Source of the DNA: Vogesella sp. LIG4
GTDB taxonomy: Bacteria; Pseudomonadota; Gammaproteobacteria; Burkholderiales; Chromobacteriaceae
Assembly: GCF_900090205.1 (NCBI RefSeq)
Contig: NZ_LT607802.1
Location: forward strand, 1 to 64,000
Reading direction: 5' to 3'
DNA: 64,000 nucleotides
The notes beneath the pieces are model-generated. The model ran no database searches, was not told the origin of the DNA, and saw only the letters and a list, made by a program, of their open reading frames with translations. The position numbers and the translations under genes are program-made. Of this stretch, positions 53,817 through 63,595 are shown in pieces. Within the stretch, counting starts at the first letter, position 1. The number at the start of each line of letters is the position of its first letter.

Positions 53817-53837
53817 TCAAGCTGGCCTGGCTGCCGC

Positions 53838-55148
53838 TCAGGCTTCCTGCTTGACCGCTGGCGGAGACGGCGGCGCGATCACCAGCACCTTGTCCACGCG
53901 GGTGCGGTCCATGTCCACCACCTCGAAGCTGAAACCGCTCCATTCCACCTTGTCGGCCGGCGCCGGCACCTTGCCTAGCATGAACATCACGAAGCCGCCC
54001 AGGGTCTGGAAGTCGCCGGACTCCTCGCCTTCGATGCTGTCCAGGTCGAAGTGCTCCTTGAAGTCGTCCAGCGCCATCATGCCGTCCACCAGCCAGCTGC
54101 CGTCCTCGCGCTGCACGATTTCCTGATCGGTATCGGACACATCGGTGGGCAGGTCGCCGACAATGGCCTCCAGCACGTCGTTGATCGACACCAGGCCTTC
54201 GATCTCGCCGTACTCGTCCACCACCAGCGCGGTGTGGTTGCGGGTACGCTTGAACTGCTCCAGCAGCTGCATCGGGGTAATCGCCTCCGGCACGTACAAG
54301 GGCGGCTTCACCAGCCCTTCCAGCGTCACCGACTTGTCTTCCAGCAGGCGGTGCAGCAGGTCCTTGGCCTGCACGAAGCCCAGCACGTTCTCGAAGCCGC
54401 CCTTCACCACCGGGTAGCGGGTGAACACGCTGCCGCGCACGATGCGCAGGTTTTCCTCGATCGGGTCTTCCACGTCCAGCACCACGATGTCCTTGCGCGG
54501 CGACATGATGGCGACCACCTTCTTTTCATCCAGGCTGAAGATGTTCTCCACCAGTTCCTGCTCGGCGCGCTCGAAGATGCCCTCCTCGGCGCCCTGCTCC
54601 ATCAGCACCTTGATTTCCTCTTCGGTGATGGACGGATCGGTGTTCTTCTTCACCCCCAGCACGCGCATCACCGCCTCGGTGGACAGGCTCAGCAGGCGTA
54701 CCAGCGGCGCGGTGGCGCGGGCCAGCATCAGCATCGGGCGGGCAAGGATGGAAGCGAGGATTTCCGGGTTCTGCATGCCCACGCGCTTGGGCACCAGCTC
54801 GCCGATGATCAGCGAGAAATAGGTGATACCGATCACGGTAACCACCAGCGAAATCGGTTTGGCCAGGCTGGCCAGCAGCGGCACGTTTTCCAGGTAGCCG
54901 CGCACGTGCTCGGAAATGGCGGCCTCGCCGAAGGCACCGGTCAGGATGCCGATCAGGGTGATGCCGATCTGGATGGTGGAAAGAAAGCGGGTGGGCTCTT
55001 CGGCGAGCTTGAGCGCGGCAGCGGCGCCGCGGTTGCCCTCGTCTGCCCATTGCTGCAGGCGAACCTTGCGCGAAGAGACGATGGCGATTTCGGTCATGGC
55101 AAAAATGCCGTTCAACAGGAACAGGACAATGACTATGAGTACGTCCAT
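53838..55148 (-). CDS. CNNM/CorC-type hemolysin-family transporter (DUF21-CBS-CorC)
   Basis: 436 residues. N-terminal DUF21 with about four helices (FLLNGIFAMTEIAIVSSRKVRL, FGEAAIS, IIGELVPKRVG), then two CBS domains (about 205-330) and a C-terminal CorC/HlyC domain (about 345-430). The family moves or senses Mg2+ and other divalent ions in the inner membrane; older annotations as hemolysin are misleading. Monocistronic, convergent with the GGDEF/EAL gene. Confidence 0.88.
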   Translation of the reverse strand: MDVLIVIVLFLLNGIFAMTEIAIVSSRKVRLQQWADEGNRGAAAALKLAEEPTRFLSTIQIGITLIGILTGAFGEAAISEHVRGYLENVPLLASLAKPISLVVTVIGITYFSLIIGELVPKRVGMQNPEILASILARPMLMLARATAPLVRLLSLSTEAVMRVLGVKKNTDPSITEEEIKVLMEQGAEEGIFERAEQELVENIFSLDEKKVVAIMSPRKDIVVLDVEDPIEENLRIVRGSVFTRYPVVKGGFENVLGFVQAKDLLHRLLEDKSVTLEGLVKPPLYVPEAITPMQLLEQFKRTRNHTALVVDEYGEIEGLVSINDVLEAIVGDLPTDVSDTDQEIVQREDGSWLVDGMMALDDFKEHFDLDSIEGEESGDFQTLGGFVMFMLGKVPAPADKVEWSGFSFEVVDMDRTRVDKVLVIAPPSPPAVKQEA

Positions 55149-55300
55149 TGGAGCGGGAAACCCCCTCGATATGCAGAAGCCGACATTCTACATGCCCGCT
55201 GCAAATACACCAGTCATGCACTTTGCCGCGGCATGCAGTTCAGATTCTGTCTATAGCCGAGCATGGCCCCGCCTGTGGCAGTTTCCACACCCCCGGCAGC

Positions 55301-55332
55301 AAAAAAACAGCCCCGTGCCAGGGCAGCGGGGC
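55301..55332 (-). terminator. Terminator after the RidA-like gene
   Basis: Minus-strand stem GCCCCG/CGGGGC (55310-55315 with 55327-55332), followed by a T7 run after one intervening base pair. Confidence 0.75.
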
Positions 55333-55363
55333 GGGTAAGGTGCAAACAGGAGAATCGGGGCGG

Positions 55364-55855
55364 CTACGCGCTTGCAGCATCAGTGTGGCGTACCGCCACC
55401 TGCATATCGATTTCCACGGCGGCATTCTTGGGCAGTTGATACACCCCCAGCGAGGTACGGGTATGCACACCGGCCTCCCCCAGCACGCGGTACAACACTT
55501 CGGAAGCCGCATTGGCCACCTCGCTCTGGCGGCTGAAGCCGGCGGCGCTCTGCACATACACATTCATGCGCAGCACCCGTGCCACAGGCTGCAGGGACCC
55601 CAGTGTCTGCTGCAGCAGAATCAGGCAGCGCAAGGCGCTGATGCGCGCCGCATGGCAGGCTGCCTCTTCGCTGCAGTCGTCGCCCACCTTCCCGGTGACT
55701 ACCACCGTGTCCCCCACCCGCGGCACCTGGCCACTGATGAAGACTTCGTTGTCATAGCGCAGCACCGGTGTGTACTGGCCGCCGATCTTCAGTGTTTCGG
55801 CCGGGTCCAGCCCGACTTCCGCGCAATATGCGGCCAACGTTTGCTGTTGTGACAT
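55364..55855 (-). CDS. RidA/YjgF-family protein
   Basis: 163 residues from the ATG at 55855, which has GGAGG close upstream; an ATG at 55867 would overlap the preceding stop and lacks a site. The core reads RYDNEVFISGQVPRVGD and RCLILLQQTLGSLQPVARVLRMNVYVQ, typical of the longer YjgF subgroup. RidA removes reactive enamines made by PLP enzymes such as those acting on serine or cysteine. The usual active-site arginine is in the RVLRMNVYV stretch. It follows an MFS gene by 11 bases and lies close to a PLP enzyme gene (58154). Confidence 0.85.
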   Translation of the reverse strand: MSQQQTLAAYCAEVGLDPAETLKIGGQYTPVLRYDNEVFISGQVPRVGDTVVVTGKVGDDCSEEAACHAARISALRCLILLQQTLGSLQPVARVLRMNVYVQSAAGFSRQSEVANAASEVLYRVLGEAGVHTRTSLGVYQLPKNAAVEIDMQVAVRHTDAASA

Positions 55856-55866
55856 ATCCCTCCCCA

Positions 55867-57105
55867 TTAAACAGTTCGCGGCAGCGGCTCCACCCGGCGC
55901 AGCTGCCAGGTAAGCCACAGGCACAGCGCCAGCAGCGCGGCGATCAGGCCGGCCACACCCAGCCAGCCGTCCAGCCGCCACATCAGGCCGGAGCCGGAGC
56001 CGATCAGTGCCGAGCCCACGTAGTATGAGGTGAGATAGAACGCCGAGGCCAGGCCGCGAGCGTGGCTGGCCCTGCGGCCAACCCAGCTGGCCGCCACCGC
56101 GTGGGCGGCAAAGAAGCCGAAGGTGAACAGGCCGACGCCGATCACCACCAGCCACAGGCTGTTGGCCAGCGTCAGCGCCAGTGCCGGCAGCATCAGCGCC
56201 ACCATCTTCCACAGCACCTCGCGGCGGCCCAGGCGGTCGGCCATGCGCCCGGCAATGGTCGAGGCGGCCATGCCCACCACGTACAGCAGGAAGATCAGGC
56301 CGATCACACTCTGGCTCAGCGAGAACGGCGCTGCCTGCAGGCGGAAACCCAGGTAGTTGTACAGGCTGACAAAGCCGCCCATCAGCATGAAACCCAGCAC
56401 GAACAGCCGCGCCAGCCCGGCATCGCGCCAGTGGCTGCGGCTGTCGGCCAGCACGCTGGCCAGCGATACCGGCCGCGGCACGAAGCGGCGCGATTCCGGC
56501 AGCAGTTTCCAGAACAGCAAGGCGGTCAGCGTGCCCAGCACTGCCTGCGCCAGCATGCCGTTCTGCAGCCCGGCGGCATCGGCCACCACCGCGGCCAGGT
56601 AGCGGCCGCTCATGCCGCCCAGCGCATTGCCGGCGATATACAGCCCCACCGAACGCCCCAGCGACTCCGGCTCCAGCTCCTCCGACAGATAGGACAGCGC
56701 CAGCGCCGGCAGGCCGGCCATCACCACGCCGAACAGCCCGCGCCACAGCAGCAGCCAGCCGTAGCTGTTGCTGAATGCCGCAAACCACGACAGCAGCACG
56801 CCCAGGAACAGCGACACCACCATCATGCGGGTGCGGCCGAAGCGTTCCGCCAGCAGGCTGGCCGGAATCAGCATCAGCGCCATCGGCAGCGTGGCCACCG
56901 ACAGCACGCCGCTGGAAGCCGCCGGCGACAGGCCGTAGTGCGCAGCCAGCATCGGCATCAGCGGCTGCACGCCGTACAGCAGGGAGAAGGTGGCAAAGCC
57001 ACCGGTGGCGGCAGCCCAGGTGGCGCGCCACCAGGCGCTGGAGCCACCGGAGTGCGGTTGGGCGGAAAGGTTGGCCGCAGGGGCGGCACAGCTGGCAGTA
57101 GACAT
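55867..57105 (-). CDS. MFS transporter (YnfM-like)
   Basis: 412 residues with twelve membrane helices. Motif A-like text is AERFGRTRMMVVSLFLG, and the second half has MADRLGRREVLWK. It resembles the YnfM group of efflux proteins. Substrate unknown, but its pairing with a RidA-like gene and a divergent LysR gene suggests amino-acid or amine export. The N-terminal tail is extended by a copy of the dispersed word (PAANLSAQ). Confidence 0.84.
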   Translation of the reverse strand: MSTASCAAPAANLSAQPHSGGSSAWWRATWAAATGGFATFSLLYGVQPLMPMLAAHYGLSPAASSGVLSVATLPMALMLIPASLLAERFGRTRMMVVSLFLGVLLSWFAAFSNSYGWLLLWRGLFGVVMAGLPALALSYLSEELEPESLGRSVGLYIAGNALGGMSGRYLAAVVADAAGLQNGMLAQAVLGTLTALLFWKLLPESRRFVPRPVSLASVLADSRSHWRDAGLARLFVLGFMLMGGFVSLYNYLGFRLQAAPFSLSQSVIGLIFLLYVVGMAASTIAGRMADRLGRREVLWKMVALMLPALALTLANSLWLVVIGVGLFTFGFFAAHAVAASWVGRRASHARGLASAFYLTSYYVGSALIGSGSGLMWRLDGWLGVAGLIAALLALCLWLTWQLRRVEPLPRTV

Positions 57106-57133
57106 CGCGTCTCGGTCTGGTGCAGTGGGTACC

Positions 57134-57161
57134 TTGCCAGACTAGGCTCGCCAGATGGCAA
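57134..57161. promoter_or_regulatory. Candidate LysR operator
   Basis: TTGCCA (57134-57139) and TGGCAA (57156-57161) form a dyad in the 115-base divergent gap between the MFS and LysR genes. A further half-site, TTGGCAA, lies at 57180-57186, and AT-rich -10-like text lies between them. Confidence 0.45.
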
Positions 57162-57220
57162 CGTCCAATATATATTTACTTGGCAATTAAGACGAAATTC
57201 ATATCAATCAGGATTACCCC

Positions 57221-58120
57221 ATGGAACTGCGTCACCTGCGCTACTTCGTTGCCGTGGCCGAAGAGCTGCACTTCACCCGTGCCGCCGAACGGCTGCACAT
57301 CGCCCAGCCGCCGCTGAGCCAGCAGATCCGTGCACTGGAGCAGGAACTGGGCGTGCAGCTGCTGGAGCGCCACCAGCGCGCGGTGCGGCTCACCGCCGCC
57401 GGCGAGCGCTTTCTGCAACGCGCCCGCGCGCTGCTGGCCGACAGCCGCCAGGCCGCCGACGAAGCGCGGCGCGTGGCGCGCGGCGAGCTGGGCGAGCTGC
57501 GCATCGGCTTCACTTCCTCGCTGCCGCTGATGTCGGTGCTGCCGGCCACCCTGTTGCAGTTCCGCCAGGCGCGGCCGGATGTCACCCTGCACTTTCACGA
57601 GCTGTTCACCCGCGAGCAGTTCCAGCAGCTGCGCCAGCGCAAGCTGGACGTGGGTGTGGTGCGCTTCAACCGCGACGAGGACACCCCGGGGCTGGAAGTG
57701 CGCGCAGTGCGCCGCGACCGGCTGTGCGTGGTGCTGCCGGCCGGCCACCCGTTGGCCGCACGCGATGCGCTGCGCATCGCCGAGCTGGCCGCCGAACGGG
57801 TGATAGGCTACCCGGCCGGCAACGGCAACTGGCTGAACAATCGCCTGCACAGCCTGGCGCGGCAGAACGGCTTCGAATGGCAGGTGCACCAGCTGGCCGG
57901 CGAAGCCACCACCCAGATCGGCCTGGTGGCCGCCGGCCTCGGCATCGCCGTGCTGCCGGCGCCGCTGCAGTGCGTGCAGCTGCCGCAGATACGCTATGTG
58001 CCGCTTACCGACGAGGATGCCTACATGACACTGGCGGTGGCGTGGCGAAGCGGGGACAATTCTCCGCTGGTCGCCGCCTTCGTCAGCACGCTGCTGGCGG
58101 TGGGACAACAGGCTCCGTAA
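57221..58120 (+). CDS. LysR-family transcriptional regulator
   Basis: 299 residues. The N-terminal winged helix is MELRHLRYFVAVAEELHFTRAAERLHIAQPPLSQQIRALEQ, a textbook LysR head, and the co-inducer domain follows (about 90-295). It is divergent from the MFS-RidA pair and upstream of the cysteine synthase-like gene, and probably controls one or both. The effector is unknown. Confidence 0.92.
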   Translation: MELRHLRYFVAVAEELHFTRAAERLHIAQPPLSQQIRALEQELGVQLLERHQRAVRLTAAGERFLQRARALLADSRQAADEARRVARGELGELRIGFTSSLPLMSVLPATLLQFRQARPDVTLHFHELFTREQFQQLRQRKLDVGVVRFNRDEDTPGLEVRAVRRDRLCVVLPAGHPLAARDALRIAELAAERVIGYPAGNGNWLNNRLHSLARQNGFEWQVHQLAGEATTQIGLVAAGLGIAVLPAPLQCVQLPQIRYVPLTDEDAYMTLAVAWRSGDNSPLVAAFVSTLLAVGQQAP

Positions 58121-58153
58121 GGCACGAGACAACACAGAACAAAAGGAAACACC

Positions 58154-59215
58154 ATGCGCACCTGGCTGATGGAGGCCGTCCGCAAGATCGAGGCCGATTT
58201 CAACCGCTCCAGCGACACCCACCTGATTCCGCTGCAGATCCCCGGCGCGCCGGGCATCCAGCTGTATTTCAAGGACGAATCCACCCACCCCACCGGCAGC
58301 CTGAAACACCGGCTGGCGCGCTCGCTGTTCCTGTACGCGCTGTCCAACGGCTGGATCCGCGAAGGCACCCCGGTAATCGAGGCCTCCAGCGGCAGCACCG
58401 CGGTGTCGGAAGCCTACTTCGCCCGCCTGCTGGGCCTGCCCTTCATCGCGGTGATGCCGGCCAGCACCTCCAGCGAGAAGGTCCGCGCCATTGAGTTCTA
58501 CGGCGGCCGCTGCCACCTGGTGAACGACCCGGCCACCATCTACGACGAATCCATGCGCCTGGCGCGCGAACTGAACGGCCACTACATGGACCAGTTCACC
58601 TACGCCGAGCGCGCCACCGACTGGCGCGGCAACAACAATATCGCCGACACCATCTTCAAACAGATGCAGCTGGAACCCCACCCGGAGCCCACCTGGATCA
58701 TCAACGGCGCCGGCACCGGCGGCACCAGCGCCACCATCGGCCGCTACGTGCGCTACCAGCAGAAAAACACCAAGGTATGCGTGGTGGACCCGGAAAACTC
58801 GGCGTTCTACACCAGCTATGAAAGCGGCGACGCCGACTGCACCTGCGAAGGCGGCTCCGGGGTGGAAGGCATCGGCCGCCCGCGGGTGGAGCCGTCGTTC
58901 ATCCCCAGCGTGATCGACCGCATGATCCGCGTGCCCAACGTGGCCAGCTACGCCGCCATCCACTTCCTGGAAGAAGTGCTGGGCCGCAAGTGCGGCGGCT
59001 CCACCGGCACCAACTTCTACGGCGTGTGCGTGCTGATGGACGAGATGCTGCGCCGTGGCGAGAGCGGCAGCATCGTCACCCTGATCTGCGACGACGGCAA
59101 CCGCTACCTGAACAGCTACTACGACGCCGGCTGGCTGGCCGCCGGCGGCTACGACATTCAGCCGTGGCTGCAGCGCTACCGCCAGTTCTTCGACCACGGC
59201 CAGTGGCAGGGCTGA
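58154..59215 (+). CDS. PLP-dependent cysteine synthase/desulfhydrase-family protein
   Basis: 353 residues. The PLP lysine is in [11 protein letters not shown] (about residue 51), and the phosphate loop is [14 protein letters not shown]. The family text [22 protein letters not shown] and [17 protein letters not shown] matches the group that includes Cds1-type L-cysteine desulfhydrases. Synthesis versus breakdown of cysteine cannot be decided from sequence. A nearby RidA-like protein, which handles enamine products of such enzymes, favours a desulfhydrase or lyase reaction. Confidence 0.82.
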   Translation: MRTWLMEAVRKIEADFNRSSDTHLIPLQIPGAPGIQLYFKDESTHPTGSLKHRLARSLFLYALSNGWIREGTPVIEASSGSTAVSEAYFARLLGLPFIAVMPASTSSEKVRAIEFYGGRCHLVNDPATIYDESMRLARELNGHYMDQFTYAERATDWRGNNNIADTIFKQMQLEPHPEPTWIINGAGTGGTSATIGRYVRYQQKNTKVCVVDPENSAFYTSYESGDADCTCEGGSGVEGIGRPRVEPSFIPSVIDRMIRVPNVASYAAIHFLEEVLGRKCGGSTGTNFYGVCVLMDEMLRRGESGSIVTLICDDGNRYLNSYYDAGWLAAGGYDIQPWLQRYRQFFDHGQWQG

Positions 59216-59242
59216 GCGCCACGGGCGGCAAACCGGTCTAAC

Positions 59243-59312
59243 GGGGGCCTAGAAACCCTGATTTCCAAGCAACACAGTATCGCGACGCAAGCGGGAGTTT
59301 TTCGAAGTTCCC
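59243..59312. repeat. Intergenic repeat family B, copy 3 (internally deleted, inverted)
   Basis: 70 bases. Read in the inverse sense to copy 1 it keeps both ends (GGGGGCCTAGAAACCCTGATTTCC and TTTTTCGAAGTTCCC in their positions) and CAGTATCGCGACG. About 70 internal bases present in copies 1 and 2 are missing. Confidence 0.75.
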
Positions 59313-59411
59313 AACGGTGTGCCGCCAGCGCGAATGCCTGTAGCATGGACAGTGGCTGGCAGCCCGGGCATCGCCCCACCCGGGCCAGCCGCCGCCTGTC
59401 GAGGATGAGGA

Positions 59412-60101
59412 ATGCTGCGCCGTCTGCTTGCCACGCTATGCCTGTTCGCTTGCCTGCTTACGGCGTCTGCCCTGGCGCAGACGCCACAGCTGCGTGTCGC
59501 CATCGACGCCAACAATCCGCCCTTCATGTACGCCGACAGCAGCGGCCGCCCGGCCGGCATCTACGCCAAGCAGCTGCAAACGCTGGCACGCCGCAGCGGC
59601 ATTGTCATCAGCGTCGAAGCCATGCCGTGGAAACGCGCGCTGGCCTACCTGGCGCTGGGCACCCACGGCGTGGCCGGCATCTACAGCAACCCGGAGCGGC
59701 AAAAGCGCTATCTCTACAGCCAGCCGCTGTACAACGAGGTGCTGGCGGTGTACGGCCGCAAGGCGGACCACCGCGCGCGCTACAGCGATGTCAGCACCTT
59801 CGGCGGCCTGCGCGTGGGCGTGTTGTCCGGCTGGTTCTATTCCGAGGCGTTCAGCCATGCGCGTGCGCAGGGCTGGCTGCAGGCCGACGAGGCCAGCCGT
59901 GATGCGCAGAACGTGGAAAAACTCAGGCTGGGCCGGCTGGACTACCTGATCGGCATTCGCGAAAGCATCGCGCCGCTGATGGGCGACCAGCTGGAAGAAC
60001 TGGGCGTCTTCTCCGTCAACCACACCTACCTGGCGCTGCCACGCACTGCGGCCAACCAGCAGCTGTTGCTGCGCATCAACCAGGCGCTGACGCCCCCGTA
60101 A
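59412..60101 (+). CDS. Periplasmic solute-binding protein, family 3 type
   Basis: 229 residues with a signal peptide ending ASALA (about residue 22). The fold begins LRVAIDANNPPFMYAD and GIYAKQLQTLARRSG, as in amino-acid-type binding proteins; the usual R/D ligand residues are not all evident. No transporter genes are adjacent, so it may be an orphan or a sensor component. Last residues are encoded near a copy of the dispersed word (60047). Confidence 0.82.
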   Translation: MLRRLLATLCLFACLLTASALAQTPQLRVAIDANNPPFMYADSSGRPAGIYAKQLQTLARRSGIVISVEAMPWKRALAYLALGTHGVAGIYSNPERQKRYLYSQPLYNEVLAVYGRKADHRARYSDVSTFGGLRVGVLSGWFYSEAFSHARAQGWLQADEASRDAQNVEKLRLGRLDYLIGIRESIAPLMGDQLEELGVFSVNHTYLALPRTAANQQLLLRINQALTPP

Positions 60102-60391
60102 GCGCCGCTCCACCGCCCGCCGTCACCAAGCACACACAAGCTTAATAATCCTTAGCAGCATTCAACTAGGGATAGTCGCCCGCTTCGCTTATGCTCGTAG
60201 TGCCTGCGCCATCGGTTGTGCAGTCCGCCTGCCAGGCGGCCGCGCTGCCGGGCATGGCGGCAACAAGCGGCACCCTTGCTGTCGCCACCCCACCCGCCAA
60301 CCCGGTTTACAGTCACTGCCCCGCTCGCCAGGCACCAGATAACTCGACATGCCCATCCCACCGGTGGTGCATGCCTGTACGGAGAAGAAGC
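60102..60391. other. Intergenic region without clear features
   Basis: 290 bases. A short frame upstream of the lipoprotein start lacks a ribosome-binding site. I see no convincing hairpin, repeat or operator here beyond a few short inverted runs. Confidence 0.6.
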
Positions 60392-60643
60392 ATGAAAGCC
60401 CTGTTGTTTGCCCTGATTGCCGCCGGCAGCCTGTCCGCCTGTGTGGTGGAACCCGCTCGGGTACAACTGCGCTCACCCGTCGTGCTGGAACCACCACGCA
60501 TCGTGCTGCCGGTCTATGAGTACGAAGGCGACTACTATCGCCACCACCACTGGCGTGGCGACGATGACGAACGTGGTCACTACTATTACGATGACCGCGG
60601 CGGCTTCTGCCCGCCCGGCCAGGGTATGAAGGGCCGCTGCTGA
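60392..60643 (+). CDS. Small lipoprotein rich in His, Tyr and Asp
   Basis: 83 residues from the ATG at 60392, with GGAGAAG upstream. The signal peptide ends in the lipobox LSAC (cysteine 17). The mature part has a dense YYRHHHWRGDDDERGHYYYDD stretch that could bind metal, and two closing cysteines. Family not recognised. Confidence 0.75.
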   Translation: MKALLFALIAAGSLSACVVEPARVQLRSPVVLEPPRIVLPVYEYEGDYYRHHHWRGDDDERGHYYYDDRGGFCPPGQGMKGRC

Positions 60644-60673
60644 GTCTGTGCGGCAGTTGGCCGCAAGCAGCAA

Positions 60674-60697
60674 AAAGCCGCCCCTTGGGGCGGCTTT
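60674..60697. terminator. Bidirectional terminator
   Basis: An 11-base perfect stem, AAAGCCGCCCC (60674-60684) with GGGGCGGCTTT (60687-60697), lies between the convergent lipoprotein and ribonucleotide reductase genes, next to a copy of the dispersed word at 60656. Confidence 0.88.
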
Positions 60698-60715
60698 GTC
60701 ATATGGCAAACCTGC

Positions 60716-63595
60716 TCAGCCGCAGGCGCCCACGTGGCCGCAGGCGGTGCAGAACTCGCAGCCGTCCTTCTTGATCAGCGCGCGGTTGCCGCATTCCGGG
60801 CAGGCCTTGCCGGCCATCGGCGCCGCTGCCACGTTCACCACCGCGCTTTCAAACAGATCGCCCTGCTCCGGCACCATCACCCCCATTTCCTCCACCGGCA
60901 CGCCGTCCTCGCTGAGGATGCCCAGCATGGCATAGCGATGGATTACCAGCCGCGCGAGGTAGGCCTCGGTGGACGGCCAGCTCTGCGATTTGTCGCTGCC
61001 CGGGGTGCGGGCGAAGAAGTCGGCCTGCGGCTCGGCATAGCTCAGCAGCTTGCGTAGCTTCATGCCTATCCACGCCGGGTCGATCACCCGCATGTCGAGG
61101 CTGAGCATCTTGCACAGCCCGTCCAGCTCGCGCGGGTAGTGGCCGGCCAGCCACAGCGAGTACGGCCGGCGCTGGCCGTTGGGCAGCACCAGTTCCTTCA
61201 CGAACAGCACGAAGTCGTCGCCAGTCTGCGGGTTGTTCACATCCACCGACCAACTGATAGTGCCGTCGGTGCCGGATTTCGGCTCCTTGCGCGCGAACAG
61301 TGCGTCCATCACCGGAGTGGCGTCGCCGTCGGCCAGGCTCAGCGCGCCCAATTGCTCGACGCGGAATTTCACCACCCGGCCCAGCGCGGCGGCAGCGGCG
61401 CTGCTGCCCACCGGGCCGTCCCCCAGCTCGGCGCGGTAGTGGCGGTCGCCGCGGGTGGCGGCCAGCGCGTCCAGCTTGGCGGCCAGCCAGGCGCGGTCGC
61501 GGCAGCGCATGTCCATCGACAGCGTCTTGGCAATCGCCCCCAGGCCGCGCGGCACGTCGCCGTTGACCCAGCATTCGAACGGCAGCGGCGCTTCGCCCGG
61601 CTGCTGGCCTTCGATATGGCCGACCATCACCGCGAAGTCGCCCTCCTCGCCTTCCACCATAAAGGTCCACGACGGGTTGCCGTGCTTGAGCTTGGGGCGG
61701 TGCGGCCACTTCAGGCTGGCCAGCGCCGGGCTGGGTGCGGTGTTCAGCGTGATGCGGCGGTCCGGGTCGTTCTGGTTGCCCAGGTCCTGCGGCAGCTGCT
61801 GGCTGGGCGCAGGGTTGGCCGCAGGCGTCGGCTCCACCGACAGCACCGAGCCCAGCACGCTGTTGGGGCGATAGGTGGTGATGCCCTTCAGCCCGGCGCG
61901 CCAGGCCTCCAGGTACAGGCTTTCGAAGTCGGCGAACGGGTAATCGGCCGGCACGTTCACGGTCTTGGAGATGGCGGTATCCACGTACGGCGCCACCGCC
62001 GCCACCATGCGCATGTGGTCCAGCGCACTCATCTGCAGCGCGCTGACGAAGTAATCCGGCAGCGCATTGGTGTCGCCGCCCTGCATGCGGTACACGCGGT
62101 AGGCGTGGTCTTCCACCAGGTATTCCTGCTGCGTGCCGTCCGCCATGCGCTTCTTGCGGGTGTAGTACCAGCTGAACGGCGGCTCGATGCCGTTGGAGGC
62201 ATTGTCGGCGAAGGCCAGCGAGATGGTGCCGGTAGGCGCAATGGACAGCAGGTGCGAGTTGCGGATGCCGTGCTTGCGGATGCGCGCCTTGAGCTTGTCC
62301 GGCAGGCGGCTGGCGCAGTGCGGCGCCGCCAGGTATTTGTCGGCATCGAACAGCGGGAAGGCGCCCTTCTCGATGGCCAGGTCCACCGAGGCATCGTAGG
62401 CGGCATCGCGCATGTGTTCGGAGATGCTTGCGGCCAACCTGCGGCCCTGTTCGCTGTCGTAGCGCACCTTGAGCATGATCAGCGCATCGCCCAGGCCGGT
62501 GAAGCCGAGGCCGACGCGGCGCTTGTTCTGCGCCTCGCGCAGCTGCTCCTGCAGCGGCCACACGGTGAGGTCCAGCACGTTGTCCAGCATGCGGATCGAC
62601 GTGCGCACCACCTTCTCGAACGCCTTGTAGTCGAAGCTCGGCGCCTCGCCGAACGGCTGGCGCACAAATTTGCACAGGTTGATGGAGCCCAGGTCGCAGC
62701 AGCCGTAGTCCGGCAGCGGCTGTTCGCCGCAGGGGTTGGTGGACTCGATCACCTCGCAGTAGGACAGGTTGTTGTCGGCGTTGATCTTGCTCATGAACAG
62801 CACGCCCGGCTCGGCGTGGTCATAGGTGGAGTGCATGATCTGCTGCCACAGCTCGCGGGCGCGCAGCTTGCGGTACACCCACAGCCCGTCGTCACGCTGG
62901 TAGCTGCCGGGGAAGGCGTCGGACGCCGGCGCCACCGCATGGGTCAGCTCCCAGTCGCCATCGGCATCCACTGCCTGCATGAAGGCGTCGGACACACCCA
63001 CCGAGATATTGAAGTTGGCCAGGTCGCCCTGGTCCTTGGCGTGGATGAAGGCTTCGATGTCCGGGTGGCTCACGTCCAGCACGCCCATCTGCGCGCCGCG
63101 GCGCGCGCCGGCGGATTCCACCGTCTCGCAGCTGCGGTCGAACACGCGCATATACGACACCGGGCCGGAGGCGCGGCTGTTGGTGCCCTTCACCCGCGCA
63201 CCCTTGGGGCGGATGCGGCTGAAGTTGTAGCCCACACCGCCGCCTCGGCGCATGGTCTCGGCCGACTGCAGCAGCGCCTCGTAGATGCCGACCTTGCCGT
63301 TCTCGGCTTCCGACACCGCATCGCCCACCGGCTGCACGAAGCAGTTGATCAGCGTGGCCTTGAGGTCGGTGCCGGCGGCGGAGTTGATGCGCCCGCCGGG
63401 GATGAAGCCGCCATCCAGCGCCTCGTAGAACAGCGGGGCGAAGCGCTGCGGGTCCTGCTCCAGCGCGGCCAGTGCCTGCGCCACGCGCAGGCGCACTTCA
63501 CTTACTGATTGTTCGCCGTTCTTGGCGTACTTTTCCAGCAGTACTTCGCGCGAAATATCCTGTTCCGCAAACACGGCGCTGTTGTCCCGGTTCAT
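60716..63595 (-). CDS. nrdJ: Adenosylcobalamin-dependent ribonucleoside-diphosphate reductase (class II)
   Basis: 959 residues. Active-site cysteines are in LINCFVQP (about 85) and [18 protein letters not shown]; the phosphate loop is APTGTIS. After about residue 610 come two related domains ([17 protein letters not shown]...[11 protein letters not shown] and [12 protein letters not shown]...GMKLRKLL), then a tail with CPECGN and [11 protein letters not shown], a zinc-ribbon/redox element. It makes deoxynucleotides with coenzyme B12, with or without oxygen. No cobalamin riboswitch is seen upstream. Three copies of the dispersed word are inside or adjacent. Confidence 0.92.
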   Translation of the reverse strand: MNRDNSAVFAEQDISREVLLEKYAKNGEQSVSEVRLRVAQALAALEQDPQRFAPLFYEALDGGFIPGGRINSAAGTDLKATLINCFVQPVGDAVSEAENGKVGIYEALLQSAETMRRGGGVGYNFSRIRPKGARVKGTNSRASGPVSYMRVFDRSCETVESAGARRGAQMGVLDVSHPDIEAFIHAKDQGDLANFNISVGVSDAFMQAVDADGDWELTHAVAPASDAFPGSYQRDDGLWVYRKLRARELWQQIMHSTYDHAEPGVLFMSKINADNNLSYCEVIESTNPCGEQPLPDYGCCDLGSINLCKFVRQPFGEAPSFDYKAFEKVVRTSIRMLDNVLDLTVWPLQEQLREAQNKRRVGLGFTGLGDALIMLKVRYDSEQGRRLAASISEHMRDAAYDASVDLAIEKGAFPLFDADKYLAAPHCASRLPDKLKARIRKHGIRNSHLLSIAPTGTISLAFADNASNGIEPPFSWYYTRKKRMADGTQQEYLVEDHAYRVYRMQGGDTNALPDYFVSALQMSALDHMRMVAAVAPYVDTAISKTVNVPADYPFADFESLYLEAWRAGLKGITTYRPNSVLGSVLSVEPTPAANPAPSQQLPQDLGNQNDPDRRITLNTAPSPALASLKWPHRPKLKHGNPSWTFMVEGEEGDFAVMVGHIEGQQPGEAPLPFECWVNGDVPRGLGAIAKTLSMDMRCRDRAWLAAKLDALAATRGDRHYRAELGDGPVGSSAAAAALGRVVKFRVEQLGALSLADGDATPVMDALFARKEPKSGTDGTISWSVDVNNPQTGDDFVLFVKELVLPNGQRRPYSLWLAGHYPRELDGLCKMLSLDMRVIDPAWIGMKLRKLLSYAEPQADFFARTPGSDKSQSWPSTEAYLARLVIHRYAMLGILSEDGVPVEEMGVMVPEQGDLFESAVVNVAAAPMAGKACPECGNRALIKKDGCEFCTACGHVGACG

